Below are positions 18,101 to 25,920 of a stretch of 64,000 nucleotides of DNA, one piece after another (the stretch's first letter is position 1; every line of letters begins with the position of its first letter). Origin of the DNA: Ruminococcus sp. (GTDB lineage: Bacteria; Bacillota_A; Clostridia; Oscillospirales; Ruminococcaceae); NCBI GenBank assembly GCA_017480485.1, contig JAFVAN010000003.1, positions 36,763-100,762 of the forward strand, in the 5' to 3' direction. A program made the position numbers and the translations under genes. The notes below the pieces were generated by a model, which worked only from the letters and a program-made list of their open reading frames with translations, was not told the origin of the DNA and did no database searches.

Positions 18101-18276
18101 TGCATATCAGAGCCCTTGACAGGGAGGATGCAAAGACTGTCCCGATAATCGCGCTGACTGCCAATGCCTTTGACGAGGACGTCCAGAGAAGTCTACAGGC
18201 AGGTATGACCGCCCATCTCACCAAGCCCATCGACAACAGCGAGCTTTATGAAACGCTGGAGAGCTTGATAAAATGA
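15187..18276 (+). CDS. Hybrid sensor histidine kinase with two receiver domains
   Basis: 1029 residues. A membrane helix (~10-30), a ~270-residue extracellular Cache-like sensor region and a second helix (~300-320) lead through a coiled coil (~325-365) to a PAS-like segment. HisKA contains FLSNMSHEIRTPMN with phosphorylated H528. The HATPase domain follows (NILGNAVKFTPEGG, DTGIGM, SSGLGMAI). Two receivers end the protein, with phosphoacceptors D821 (ILVDLKMPDMDG) and D959 (VLMDIRMPEMDG). There is no Hpt domain, so an external one would be needed for a full phosphorelay. It is divergent from a c-di-GMP phosphodiesterase, a plausible functional partner. Confidence 0.93.
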   Translation: MKNAINKKGLYAAVIGGVLVAVILVFGTFWSGQRARQDAENAVSSVSRLYLDELAGRREKVVASALDRNIRNMQTAVSLLTENDLSDIEHLQAYQQQMRKLYTLEKFAFVDTNGLIYTSRGTLNDIDKYSFDYNNISEPEISVKDSDDGGKSVIIAIPVDRLPLEGQTLTVCFMEIDMDTMLEGVSLSSDNNDTTFCNIYTSDGTALTDMVLGGLASEDNLLEAISHASFDKGSSAEKLRADFESGTAGIISFTYNDTKETLSYKPIKGTDWMLTYLIRESVISDNISSVSRGIIVRSLIQTVLTAVVLLAMFAFMFLQNKKNARLAIEKETSETANRIKQEELEQRLKLQNELLEQEKLRTRQDHMITALASDYRSVYYVDLDSDDCICYRSEVSPEEGPQVGDRFSYLDAFTRYANDIVAEGYREGFLKFIEPDNIRRRLEKELILAYRYLIIRNGEESYEMLRVAGVRHAKDRDDHKVHAIGVGFTNIDSEMRESLARSQALSDALAAAEQASKAKTAFLSNMSHEIRTPMNAIIGLNDIALNDPEISEKTRAHLEKIGGSANHLLSLINDILDMSRIESGRLVLKNEDFSFSKLLEQINTMFSAQCTSKGLDYSCRVIGTPPTRFIGDNMKLQQVLINILGNAVKFTPEGGRVGLTVERTAQFDNKSTLRFTVSDTGIGMSKEYLPKLFETFSQEDSSSTNKYGSSGLGMAITKNIVEMMNGNIEVQSEKGKGSTFTVIVTLMDSVCADGDDKDTDIRLNEMSVLVIDDDPVACEHAKLVLEKTGISCETVLSGREALELVRVRQARHNSYDLILVDLKMPDMDGVETTREIRKIVGHDSAIVIITAYRWDDVLEEAANAGVDGFIAKPLFASSVIDEYKTAYRKKNLSEKKAKHKADLNGRHILLAEDVEINAEIIKMVLSMRGMIVDHAENGRIALEKYKESAAGYYDAVLMDIRMPEMDGLEATMHIRALDREDAKTVPIIALTANAFDEDVQRSLQAGMTAHLTKPIDNSELYETLESLIK

Positions 18277-18335
18277 AGGCATCGGAGAAGCGATGAATAG
18301 ACCATTTCAGATCGGCCCCGTGAGCTAAAAATATC

Positions 18336-18376
18336 AAAAGGCTCGGCCCCCGCAGAGATGTGAGGACCGAGCCTTT
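18336..18376. terminator. Bidirectional terminator
   Basis: AAAGGCTCGG (from 18337) and CCGAGCCTTT (to 18376) form a stem around a loop of about 20 bases between convergent genes, with A and T runs on the outer sides. Confidence 0.7.
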
Positions 18377-18407
18377 CTTGCTATTATGTTATGCTTTGTT
18401 CGAAGGC

Positions 18408-19049
18408 TCAGGGCTTTCTTGCCACACAATGCAGGCGGCAGAAGCCGCGCTTTTCAAACAGCTCCATGTTCAGCCCTGCCTTTTTGCAGAGGGCGTCAAC
18501 ATCCTTTCGGCCGTATATCCTGACATCACCCTTGCCTATCAGGTGAGCCAGGGGCATTTCGATGTGGTTGCAGAACCAGCGAACAGGGGCGGTGCTCATG
18601 GTCATATCGCGCAGTATCAGCCTGCCGCCCGGCCGCAGCACGCGGTAAACGCTGTTAAAGAAGTCCTGCACGTTGGGATAGTGATGAAAGCTTTGGCAGC
18701 AGATCACGACATCGAAGGAGTTTTCGGCAAAAGGCAGGTTTTCGCAGTCGCCCACCACAAGCTCTACGCCCTTCATTTTTTTCGCCTTTGCCATCTCGAT
18801 CATCTTTGGGGTCAGGTCGATGCCAGTGTAATGCTTTTCGAGGTATTTTTCGTGCAGAAGAGTGAGCATGGGCGCCGTGCCGCAGCCGCAGTCGAGCAGG
18901 TCGGTGAAGTTCTCCTTTTCAAGCTCGGCAAGCACATCGGGGTAGTCCTTTTTGCACATATTGTAGACCCCTGCATGGTCGGTCTCGTAGACCTCCACTG
19001 CCTTGGTGAATTCCTTTACCGACAGCGCTTTATATTGTTTGTCTGTCAT
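18408..19049 (-). CDS. Class I SAM-dependent methyltransferase
   Basis: 213 residues. Motif I is LLDCGCGTAPML (residues ~51-62), followed by the acidic residue in YTGIDLTPKMIE, GDCENLPF, and FDVVICCQSFHH before VLRPGGRLILRD. This is a small-molecule type methyltransferase fold and the substrate cannot be read from sequence. Its ATG overlaps the stop of the upstream membrane-protein gene (ATGA), so the two are translationally coupled. Confidence 0.88.
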   Translation of the reverse strand: MTDKQYKALSVKEFTKAVEVYETDHAGVYNMCKKDYPDVLAELEKENFTDLLDCGCGTAPMLTLLHEKYLEKHYTGIDLTPKMIEMAKAKKMKGVELVVGDCENLPFAENSFDVVICCQSFHHYPNVQDFFNSVYRVLRPGGRLILRDMTMSTAPVRWFCNHIEMPLAHLIGKGDVRIYGRKDVDALCKKAGLNMELFEKRGFCRLHCVARKP

Positions 19050-19795
19050 TGTTGGTCCCTCCTCGGATCGGTATTATTATATGACTTCTGCGATACTTTT
19101 TTGGCTGCGCTAAGGGTCGCCAGAAACATAAAAGCAATGCCCCATGACTCGCCCCCTGCCAGCCAATGCTTAAAGAGAGCGCTGCCCGTTGCAGCCCGAA
19201 GCACCGTACCAAGCGCCTGACATATCACATAAAAGCAAAGAGGCCCCACGGCTATCCACGCCTTGCGCACGTTTATCACGCCCTTGCAGACGAGGACGAT
19301 GAAGGCCGTGCCAGAGATCAGGTCGGCAGTGGTCTGCCATACTGTTCCCACGATGAAGGGGTGCAGGGACGAGGGCACAAAGTATTTTTCGATGCTTTCG
19401 GCTGACACGCCCGAGAGCACCGCAGCCCTAACGTTCATCAGCGCAAGGCAGCAGATAGAATGTATCCCGAAAATGCCTATGGACATCATCGTTCCGCCGA
19501 AGGAATATGCTTTCAGCGCTTTTGACGGCTTGACGCCAAGACTGTCCTTGGCGTGTGACCACACCGAGGATACGCCGAGAAAATACCCCGCGGCAGCGAT
19601 GATACCGATCACGAAGGATGCCTGATAGTACCACAGCGGCACATCGGCGATATCCATCCCGACTATCCCGTTGACAGCGTAGGGCTCGCCCTCGCCCATG
19701 AATGAAAGCAGGCAGTCGCTTATCCCGCAGAGCAGCATTGAAGCAAACCCCACAAGCAGGAAGACCCTGCGTTTTTCTTTCCCGATATATTTCAT
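19046..19795 (-). CDS. DUF6796-like multi-pass membrane protein
   Basis: 249 residues with about seven predicted membrane helices, starting with a short basic tail (MKYIGKEKRRV). It resembles the DUF6796 family of uncharacterised Firmicutes membrane proteins. It precedes and overlaps a methyltransferase gene and is divergent from a TetR regulator; the intergenic region carries an operator-like palindrome. It may be the TetR-controlled target. Confidence 0.65.
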   Translation of the reverse strand: MKYIGKEKRRVFLLVGFASMLLCGISDCLLSFMGEGEPYAVNGIVGMDIADVPLWYYQASFVIGIIAAAGYFLGVSSVWSHAKDSLGVKPSKALKAYSFGGTMMSIGIFGIHSICCLALMNVRAAVLSGVSAESIEKYFVPSSLHPFIVGTVWQTTADLISGTAFIVLVCKGVINVRKAWIAVGPLCFYVICQALGTVLRAATGSALFKHWLAGGESWGIAFMFLATLSAAKKVSQKSYNNTDPRRDQQ

Positions 19796-19837
19796 AAAAA
19801 CACCCTTTGTATATTCAAACTCAAATGCTTTGCCGAG

Positions 19838-19855
19838 GGTTAGTTTTGGCTAACC
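19838..19855. promoter_or_regulatory. Operator-like palindrome
   Basis: GGTTAG-TTTTGG-CTAACC is a perfect 6+6 inverted repeat. It lies downstream of the predicted start of transcription of the minus-strand operon, where a repressor would block elongation. The same TTAG-N6-CTAA pattern occurs at 41612-41625. Confidence 0.6.
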
Positions 19856-19894
19856 TAAAGCTAATAAAATCGAGCCCCTTAAAGCTCAATGCTC

Positions 19895-19923
19895 ATTATA
19901 TCATATCCTTCATTTAATTTCAA
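19895..19923 (-). promoter_or_regulatory. Promoter for membrane protein/methyltransferase operon
   Basis: On the minus strand, TTGAAA (19923-19918) and TATAAT (19900-19895) are separated by 17 bp. Confidence 0.65.
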
Positions 19924-19932
19924 CTCCATTTT

Positions 19933-19972
19933 GCTCTAAATGCTCCATATTTCGCTCTAAATGCTCCATATT
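19933..19972. repeat. Two 19-bp direct repeats, 21-bp period
   Basis: GCTCTAAATGCTCCATATT occurs at 19933-19951 and 19954-19972. The spacing of two helical turns and the position upstream of the minus-strand -35 fit a pair of activator sites on one face of the DNA. Confidence 0.6.
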
Positions 19973-20071
19973 GGCGGAAGTTTCTGCTTTATGCGAGATG
20001 AATTATTAGGCCGCAAAGCGGCAAAATTGCAAAAACAAGAATTGATTTCCTTGGCTCATAGAAAATTAAAC

Positions 20072-20100
20072 TTGATTGATATGCGATCTTATGATATAAT
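20072..20100 (+). promoter_or_regulatory. Promoter for tetR-type gene
   Basis: TTGATT (20072-20077) and TATAAT (20095-20100) are 17 bp apart, about 36 bases before the chosen start. Confidence 0.7.
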
Positions 20101-20135
20101 GAAAGGGAAGTTTAATTCTTTTATGGGTGATAGAA

Positions 20136-20690
20136 ATGAAACGAAGGACCACAAAGGATATACTTGCAGAGTCTTTTTTGGAGCTTGCCGAGGAGAGGCG
20201 CATCGACAAGATCAGGATCAGCGACATTACCGATAACTGCGGGATGTCTGCGCCCACCTTCTACAACCACTTTAAGGATAAGTACGATCTGATCGTTTGG
20301 ATACACACCGACCGTGTAGGCGAGATCATGTCCAAGATCGACAAAAATGGCTACAGGTGGAAGGACACGCTGCTCGAAGGGGCAAGGTATTATTACGATA
20401 ACAGGAGCTATATCATCAATGCGCTCAAACACACCAGCGGTCAGGATTCCTTTGTGGGGTATGTTACCAAAAACAATATAAGAGTGCTTGCGAACGAGGT
20501 GCGGCGCAAGCTGATGACCGAGTATCTGCCGTCGGAGATATTTGGGCTTATCAAGGTGTATGTTTACGGCACGGTGCATTTTATGCTCGACTGGCTTGTT
20601 GAAGACACCGCCCTCACCCCCGAGCAGGTGGCGCAGCTGTGGGAGGAAGCATTGCCCGAACCGCTTCGCAGGTATCTGTGCAACGAATAA
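20136..20690 (+). CDS. TetR/AcrR-family regulator
   Basis: 184 residues from ATG 20136, which has GGGTGA at 20125-20130; a GTG three codons upstream lacks good spacing. The N-terminal helix-turn-helix is RISDITDNCGMSAPTFYNHFKDKYDL. The C-terminal part resembles the TetR_C_8 ligand-binding domain of DhaS-like regulators. It is divergent from the membrane-protein/methyltransferase operon and lies upstream of the iron/redox operon on the same strand, separated from it by a terminator. Either could be its target; the palindrome at 19838-19855 favours the former. Confidence 0.85.
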   Translation: MKRRTTKDILAESFLELAEERRIDKIRISDITDNCGMSAPTFYNHFKDKYDLIVWIHTDRVGEIMSKIDKNGYRWKDTLLEGARYYYDNRSYIINALKHTSGQDSFVGYVTKNNIRVLANEVRRKLMTEYLPSEIFGLIKVYVYGTVHFMLDWLVEDTALTPEQVAQLWEEALPEPLRRYLCNE

Positions 20691-20728
20691 AATTTTATAA
20701 TTTAGCCAAAATGTAAAAATTCTTTATA

Positions 20729-20767
20729 AACAGCCGTTTTTCCATATGGACAAGCGGCTGTTTTTTT
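20729..20767 (+). terminator. Terminator after tetR-type gene
   Basis: AACAGCCG pairs with CGGCTGTT around an 18-base loop and is followed by seven T residues. Confidence 0.85.
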
Positions 20768-20810
20768 GATAAAATAACAACAACGATGGACCGGACGGTT
20801 TATCAAAAAA
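20762..20810. repeat. Inverted repeat upstream of ferritin-like gene
   Basis: TTTTTTGATAAA (20762-20773) and TTTATCAAAAAA (20799-20810) form a perfect 12-bp inverted repeat that begins in the T run of the preceding terminator and ends 21 bases before the next start codon. It may be an operator or a leader hairpin. Confidence 0.5.
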
Positions 20811-20831
20811 TAAAAAACGGAGGTATTTATC

Positions 20832-21293
20832 ATGACACTTGAAGAAAAGATCAAAATGCTCAATATGTATGCACAGGCCTGGTATTCCAGCTCACAGGCG
20901 GATTATATCCACGAGGCTATCTTCCGTGCTCAGGGCTTTGGCAAGTTCGCTGACCGCTGCAAGGAGGAGGGCGACGAGGAGCTTGAGGAGGCTAAGAACT
21001 GCACAGCAAGGATCGTTGCTCTTGGCGGAAAGCCCGAGATCGGTTATATGGAGCAGCCGCTTTTTGATGAAATAAAGGACCTTCTTCAGGACTGGCACGA
21101 TGGCTTCATCGAGCAGAAGGGCGTTGAGGAGCTTGAACGTATCGCAAGTGAGCTGACAGATGATTCCATCACCAGAAAGCTTGTGGAGAGCTTTGTTGAG
21201 TGTGAGGCCGAGCACCGCGAGTGGGTAACACAGCATCTGAATATCATCAAGAGGATAGGATATGAGAATTATCTGATAGAGCAGCTTGGATAA
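20832..21293 (+). CDS. Ferritin-like protein
   Basis: 153 residues, almost all helical. Spaced glutamates and histidines (HEAIFRAQGFGKFADRCKEEGDEELEEAK, then ECEAEHREWVTQH) recall the di-iron four-helix bundle of bacterioferritins and rubrerythrin-like proteins. The usual E-x-x-H of the first pair is E-E-A-K here, so iron binding is uncertain. It heads an operon with a flavin-binding protein, a winged-helix protein and a rubredoxin fusion, which points to iron storage or oxygen/peroxide defence. GGAGG precedes the ATG. Confidence 0.65.
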   Translation: MTLEEKIKMLNMYAQAWYSSSQADYIHEAIFRAQGFGKFADRCKEEGDEELEEAKNCTARIVALGGKPEIGYMEQPLFDEIKDLLQDWHDGFIEQKGVEELERIASELTDDSITRKLVESFVECEAEHREWVTQHLNIIKRIGYENYLIEQLG

Positions 21294-21321
21294 GGTGCTT
21301 GTTAGGTGTGGAGGAAGAATA

Positions 21322-21717
21322 ATGCTCCCCGACAATGTAAAAAAGGTTTTCGAGGAAAACCTGTGGTATATTGCCACCGGCGGTGACGAGCCGAACGTTG
21401 TTCCCGTTGGCTTCAAGCGGGTGTGCGAGGACGGCAGGCTTGCCATAGGAGCTGTTCTCCTTGAAACGACTCTTGAAAATATCAAAGCAAACGGCAGGGC
21501 CGCAGTAGCCGCCGCAAATCCGCTGACGGGTGAAGCCTATCAGATAAAGGGAACGGCAGAGCTTGTGACCGAGGGTGAAGCCTATGAGCATTACAAAAAG
21601 CTCACCGAAGACACCTTCAAGGGATCTATGCAGCTCAGATGTGCGGTCATTATATCTCCCGAAAGGCTGATAAACGCTTCACCGAACGAGCATAACAAGG
21701 AAGAGATCGAAATATAG
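21322..21717 (+). CDS. Pyridoxamine 5'-phosphate oxidase-like flavin-binding protein
   Basis: 131 residues from ATG 21322 (GGAGGA at 21310-21315); the frame is open further upstream without a better start. The split-barrel fold pattern MLPDNVKKVFEENLWYIATG...PNVVPVGFKRV and GAVLLETTLENIKANG is typical of small FMN-binding PNPOx-like proteins. It may shuttle electrons or reduce a small substrate. It lies 28 bp after the ferritin-like gene and 12 bp before the winged-helix gene. Confidence 0.8.
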   Translation: MLPDNVKKVFEENLWYIATGGDEPNVVPVGFKRVCEDGRLAIGAVLLETTLENIKANGRAAVAAANPLTGEAYQIKGTAELVTEGEAYEHYKKLTEDTFKGSMQLRCAVIISPERLINASPNEHNKEEIEI

Positions 21718-21729
21718 GAGGTCACTACA

Positions 21730-21909
21730 ATGGCAGAAAAGGAACAGATCTTAGAGGCTATGAAAAAGGCCGGAGAGCCGCTGAACGCTGGCAAGATCGC
21801 TGAGCTTACCGGTCTTGACCGCAAGGTCGTTGACAAGGCTATGGCTGCGATGAAGAAGGACGGCTCTATCGTTTCTCCCGTAAGATGCAAGTGGGAGCCT
21901 GCTGAATAG
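21730..21909 (+). CDS. Small winged-helix DNA-binding protein
   Basis: A 59-residue gene, MAEKEQILEAMKKAGEPL through CKWEPAE. The helix-turn-helix is in LNAGKIAELTGLDRKVVDKAMAAMKKDG, followed by a short wing (SIVSPVRCKW). GGAGG at 21717-21721 precedes the ATG and overlaps the previous stop. This is a compact winged-helix protein found in redox operons of anaerobes and may autoregulate this operon. The single cysteine could sense oxidation, but that is speculation. Confidence 0.8.
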   Translation: MAEKEQILEAMKKAGEPLNAGKIAELTGLDRKVVDKAMAAMKKDGSIVSPVRCKWEPAE

Positions 21910-21972
21910 TAAATAATTAAGAAGGCTGTCGGGTTGACATCGGCAGCCTTTGCTGTAACAGGAGGATCTATT

Positions 21973-22914
21973 ATGGAGATCAAAGCAGTAAAATTCAGGA
22001 CCGACGGATTCTATTCCCAGCCGTTCGTATTCGGCGGTGAGGAAGGCATGGAAAAATTCGACAAGAATATCCGCTATCGCGGCAGCCTGCAAAACTATCT
22101 TATCGACACGGGCGACGAGGTCATTCTTGTTGACACGGGCCTGCCCGAGGGAACACCCGAGGAGGTACCCGACGAGAACAGTATCCTCTATACAGGTAAG
22201 GATATTTGCAGCTATATGGAGGCTTTTGCGGCGCTTGGCTACAAGCCCGAGCAGGTCACGAAGATACTTCTGACCCACAAGCATAACGACCATTCGGGAT
22301 GCATCACGCAGTTTTCAAATGCTAAGATATATGTTAACCGCGACGAGCTTGGTGCGGCAGAGCTGCAGGGCGTTGATAACCTCGTTCCTGTGGACTATAC
22401 CGACGGCCCTTATCACAACTTCCCCGAGAGTCAGAGGATAGCGGAGGGTATTTACTTCATCAAGGCCAAGGGCCACACCAATGGCAACAGCATTATCATC
22501 GTGGAGAACGACGGCCTGTTCTATATGCTCCACGGCGATATCACCTACGTTGACGAGGCACTGTATGAAAACAAGCTGTCGGTGGTATTTGATGATAAGG
22601 ATGCCGCCCGCGAAACACTTGACCGTGTGAGAGAATTTGTGCGTGATAATCCGACCGTTTACTGCGGCACACATACACCTCAGGGCTATGAGAACCTTGA
22701 AGCAAAGCGGGTTATTGATCCGGATGCCCCCGTTCCTACCGTTTATGCGGAGGTGAAATTCACGGATAAGCAGGCAACAGGCAAATATGTCTGCTCCATC
22801 TGCGGATATATCTATGACCCCGAGGAAAACGACGGCACAGCCTTTGAGGACCTGCCCGAGGACTGGAAATGTCCGAGGTGCAAGCAGGGCAAGGATAAGT
22901 TCAATCCAGCGTGA
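21973..22914 (+). CDS. Metallo-beta-lactamase fold protein fused to rubredoxin
   Basis: 313 residues from ATG 21973 behind AGGAGG. Residues 1-~260 are a metallo-beta-lactamase fold with the metal motif THKHNDHSG (H-x-H-x-D-H), a downstream GH in KGHTNGNS, an acidic ligand in LHGDI and a late GTHTP. The last ~45 residues are a complete rubredoxin: [15 protein letters not shown] and CPRCKQGK supply the four iron-binding cysteines. Flavodiiron proteins join these modules through a flavodoxin domain, which is absent here. It closes the ferritin/flavin operon, so electron transfer in oxygen or nitric oxide detoxification is a reasonable guess. Confidence 0.88.
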   Translation: MEIKAVKFRTDGFYSQPFVFGGEEGMEKFDKNIRYRGSLQNYLIDTGDEVILVDTGLPEGTPEEVPDENSILYTGKDICSYMEAFAALGYKPEQVTKILLTHKHNDHSGCITQFSNAKIYVNRDELGAAELQGVDNLVPVDYTDGPYHNFPESQRIAEGIYFIKAKGHTNGNSIIIVENDGLFYMLHGDITYVDEALYENKLSVVFDDKDAARETLDRVREFVRDNPTVYCGTHTPQGYENLEAKRVIDPDAPVPTVYAEVKFTDKQATGKYVCSICGYIYDPEENDGTAFEDLPEDWKCPRCKQGKDKFNPA

Positions 22915-22930
22915 TGATCAAATGACAGAA

Positions 22931-22970
22931 AAGAACACCGACAGGCAGCTGCCTATCGGTGTTCTTTTTT
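22931..22970 (+). terminator. Terminator of the redox operon
   Basis: AAGAACACCGACAGGC pairs with GCCTATCGGTGTTCTT around AGCT (one C/T mismatch) and ends in a T run. It also faces the end of the convergent gene at 22969. Confidence 0.9.
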
Positions 22971-23805
22971 ATCCGCAAAGCTGAAAGCCCAATACTCCTG
23001 CGACGGTCAGGATCCCTCCCAGCACATTGGCCTTCGAGCAGGCCTCGCGCCTTATGAGCCCGATGACGAACAGAGTCACAAGTATCATTGGCTGTATCAG
23101 GGAGTAGTCTGCAAGGCTAATGGCGATGACTGCGTTTTCCATTATCATTCCTGCGGTGTTCGGTATGCGGGCCAGCACCACGTTCAAGGTGCCTTGGGGC
23201 TTTTCGCTGTAGGCCTTGAAGCGCACCCGCGGCAGGCAGATGAGCGCCACGATCACCAGCCCCGGCAGCAGCAGCATTATCGACGAGGCGTAGCCCGAGA
23301 AGCTGCGTATGGTCAGGCCGTAGCCGAACTTAGAGGCAAGGTAGAGCAGCAGCGGAAGCAGGATGCGTCGGTAGTTTATCTTCTCCGCCTTGTCAGAGCG
23401 TACGATCAGCACAAGACCGAGGGCCGCAAGGCAGATGAAACAGAGCCGCAGGGCCTTTAGGCTCTCGCCCATGAAAACGTCCGAAAAGTAAGAGACGAAC
23501 AGCGTTACGCCCAGCCAGGCCTTCAGCTCGAAGGCCGACATCTCCTTCAGCACCAGCACGCTCATCCTAAATTCCAGCAGCTTGCAGAGGGCAACGAGCG
23601 CCACCCCCGCAAAGGCCTGCCAGCTCAGGGAAAAACAGATCTTTTGAAAGGGCAGGGTCAGTGCCAGGAACACCGACATGGAGGAGCACATCAGGAAGGT
23701 GAAGTCATTGGGCTCGAACCTCGCCTTGGCGGCGGCGTATTTGTCACTGAGAGAGCTTATGGTGTAGCAGGTCGTGACTCCCGCCATCAGGGCAAGGGCG
23801 TTCAC
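22969..23805 (-). CDS. EamA/DMT-family membrane transporter
   Basis: 278 residues with about ten membrane helices in two similar halves, as in drug/metabolite transporters. It starts at GTG 23805, overlapping the stop of the oxidoreductase gene, with GGAGGG at 23814-23819. It is the last gene of the oxidoreductase operon and may carry the sugar or polyol handled by it. The substrate is unknown. Confidence 0.75.
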   Translation of the reverse strand: MNALALMAGVTTCYTISSLSDKYAAAKARFEPNDFTFLMCSSMSVFLALTLPFQKICFSLSWQAFAGVALVALCKLLEFRMSVLVLKEMSAFELKAWLGVTLFVSYFSDVFMGESLKALRLCFICLAALGLVLIVRSDKAEKINYRRILLPLLLYLASKFGYGLTIRSFSGYASSIMLLLPGLVIVALICLPRVRFKAYSEKPQGTLNVVLARIPNTAGMIMENAVIAISLADYSLIQPMILVTLFVIGLIRREACSKANVLGGILTVAGVLGFQLCG

Positions 23806-24974
23806 CAGCGCACCCTCCAGCGCTCTGCAAGCTTCTCGGCGGGCTCACTGACAAGGGGCGGCTTTTTGGTCTGCTTCTCGCTGTGGCAGAGCCTTGCGAG
23901 GTGCTCCTCGAAGATATTCTCTGCCACGGGTATCTCCGCCCAGCTGTCGGTCCAGGAGGAAAGATAGGCGGCGTTAGAGATGGACAGGGAATTAAGCCCC
24001 TCCTCGCCGGGGGCCAGCAGCGGGGCGCCGTCAAGGATGTGGTCTGCGAAGTTATTAAGTATCTCCGGGTGGCCGTCGGGCTCAGGGGCGGTGTATTCCT
24101 CGTAGTCGCTCTCGGGCCATACAAAGCCGTTCTTGCACTCGGCACAGGTTATGCGCTCGTCCTCCTTGAGACGCCACCATTTGAGCTTGCCGTCCTCCAG
24201 GACCAGCTTGCCCTTGGTGCCCGAGATCTCCAGCCTGTTGGAGCCGGGCGCCTCCCCTGTGGTGGTGATGAAGGTGGCTGTGGCGCCGTTCTCGTACTCG
24301 CCGTAGATGGTCACATCGTCCTCAACGCCGATGTCGTGATACTTGCCGATGGTGCAGAAGGCGCGGATGCGCTTAGGAAGTCCGAATATCCACTGCCAGA
24401 GGTCAAGGTTGTGGGGCGCCTGATTGAGCAGCACTCCGCCGCCCTCGCCGTTCCAGGTGGCCCGCCAGGAGCCGGAGTCATAGTAGGCCTGAGTGCGGTA
24501 CCAGTTCGTAACTATCCATACGAGGCGCTTGGTCTCTCCCAGCTGCCCCGACTTAACTATATCCCTTGCCCTTGCATAGATGGGGTTGGTGCGCTGATTG
24601 AACATTATGCCGAAGCATTTGCCGGAGCGCTTGGCAGCCTCGTTCATCTCCCTCACTTGGCGGGTGTAAACGCCTGCGGGCTTTTCTGTCAGGACGTGCA
24701 GGCCCTGCTCAAAGGCCTTGATGGCGATAGTCGGGTGGTCGTAGTGTGGGACGGCTATCAGCACGGCGTCCACAAGGCCGCTGCCGATGAGTGCCTCGGC
24801 GCTGTCGAAGGTCGCTGCGGAGGGCAGCTTTTCCTGCGCCCTTTTAAGCTTTTCGGGGTCCGTGTCCGCAAAGGCCGTGATCTCGACGCGGGGACACTGG
24901 CCGCTCTGCACATAGCCAAGGTGGCCGCTTCCCATATTTCCCATTCCTATTATCCCAAGTCTGAGCTTATCCAT
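23802..24974 (-). CDS. Gfo/Idh/MocA-family oxidoreductase
   Basis: 390 residues. The N-terminal Rossmann fold begins LRLGIIGMGNMGSGHLGYV, and the family signature EKPAGVYTRQVREMNE gives the catalytic Lys region. The C-terminal domain contains the substrate helix with HNLDLWQWIFGLP (His-x-x-Asp). It should oxidise or reduce a sugar or inositol-type compound with NAD(P). It overlaps a TIM-barrel isomerase gene at its start and the transporter at its end, so the three form one unit. Confidence 0.92.
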   Translation of the reverse strand: MDKLRLGIIGMGNMGSGHLGYVQSGQCPRVEITAFADTDPEKLKRAQEKLPSAATFDSAEALIGSGLVDAVLIAVPHYDHPTIAIKAFEQGLHVLTEKPAGVYTRQVREMNEAAKRSGKCFGIMFNQRTNPIYARARDIVKSGQLGETKRLVWIVTNWYRTQAYYDSGSWRATWNGEGGGVLLNQAPHNLDLWQWIFGLPKRIRAFCTIGKYHDIGVEDDVTIYGEYENGATATFITTTGEAPGSNRLEISGTKGKLVLEDGKLKWWRLKEDERITCAECKNGFVWPESDYEEYTAPEPDGHPEILNNFADHILDGAPLLAPGEEGLNSLSISNAAYLSSWTDSWAEIPVAENIFEEHLARLCHSEKQTKKPPLVSEPAEKLAERWRVRW

Positions 24975-25788
24975 TCTGTTGTCCTCCTAAAATATCTTTG
25001 AGCGCGTCCACCGCCGCCGTGAAGGCCGTGCGGGAGTCGGGGTAGGTGTAGAGCATTTTTGTTTTCTGTTCTGCCTCCAGCTTGTCAAAGCCCTCGAACA
25101 CCGACAGGTGGGGCTCCACCGTCAGTACCTCTCCGTGGAATTCCGAGATGAGCCATGGCAGCTGTCCGGCCCCCTTGCCCGCAGGCACCACGGACCCATC
25201 AGGCAGCGCGTCCTTGATGTGCATATATTCAACGAAGGGCGCCAGCAGCCGCCAGGCTGCTTTCGTGTCCTGCCCGCACTGGATGAAGTTTGCGGGGTCG
25301 AAGATCGCCTTTAGCTGCGGCAGGGCCTGATGGATCTGTAGGCACTTGTCGGCCTTGTCGCCGTAGATGCCCTTTTCGTTCTCGTGGCAGAGAACTATGC
25401 CCGTGCCCCGCGCGGCGGTAAGGAACTGCTCCAAGCGCTCAAGAACGGGGTAGATGCTTGTAGTGCCGTAGAAGCTGAATAGCCTGATGTGCCGGGTGCC
25501 AAGGATATCTGCAAGCTCAAGGCAGCGCTTGAACTTGTCAAGGTGGGGCTCAAAGGGCTCCATGATGCCGATCTTTCCGAAGGGAGAGCCCACGGACCAT
25601 ACCGATATGCCTGCATCGTCAAGCTGCCTGCGGAACTCGCGGGCCTCGTCCTTCGACAGATCAACAACGTTTTTTCCGTTGACCCCTCGTATCTCCAAAA
25701 GAGCAACTCTGTTTTCCTGCATGGCGGCGATCTGTCCCGAAAGGTCGCCTGCCGCCTCGTCGGCGAATGCTGCAAGTTTGAAACTCAT
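24967..25788 (-). CDS. Sugar phosphate isomerase/epimerase, TIM barrel
   Basis: 273 residues from ATG 25788 with GGAGG at 25801-25797. It belongs to the AP endonuclease 2-like xylose isomerase superfamily: LAAFADEAAGDLSG at the start, then strands ending in likely metal ligands (CHENEKG, IFDPANF, YMHIKDALPDG). It probably isomerises a keto-sugar or inosose. It is the first gene of the operon and is divergent from an AraC regulator. Confidence 0.85.
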   Translation of the reverse strand: MSFKLAAFADEAAGDLSGQIAAMQENRVALLEIRGVNGKNVVDLSKDEAREFRRQLDDAGISVWSVGSPFGKIGIMEPFEPHLDKFKRCLELADILGTRHIRLFSFYGTTSIYPVLERLEQFLTAARGTGIVLCHENEKGIYGDKADKCLQIHQALPQLKAIFDPANFIQCGQDTKAAWRLLAPFVEYMHIKDALPDGSVVPAGKGAGQLPWLISEFHGEVLTVEPHLSVFEGFDKLEAEQKTKMLYTYPDSRTAFTAAVDALKDILGGQQNG

Positions 25789-25870
25789 ATTGATTACCTC
25801 CAAGCTTTTTGTTGAGTATATGATATCACAGAATGATTTGCATTACAATTTCAAAATCAAGCAAAAGATA

Positions 25871-25899
25871 TTGCAATTTCGCGCATGATGTGCTATGAT
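25871..25899 (+). promoter_or_regulatory. Promoter for araC-type gene
   Basis: TTGCAA (25871-25876) and TATGAT (25894-25899) are 17 bp apart. A similar TTGCATTACAATTTC sequence lies at about 25839-25853; the two may be half-sites of the AraC-type regulator. Confidence 0.6.
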
Positions 25900-25920
25900 A
25901 ATGGAAAGGAGGGGGAGAGC

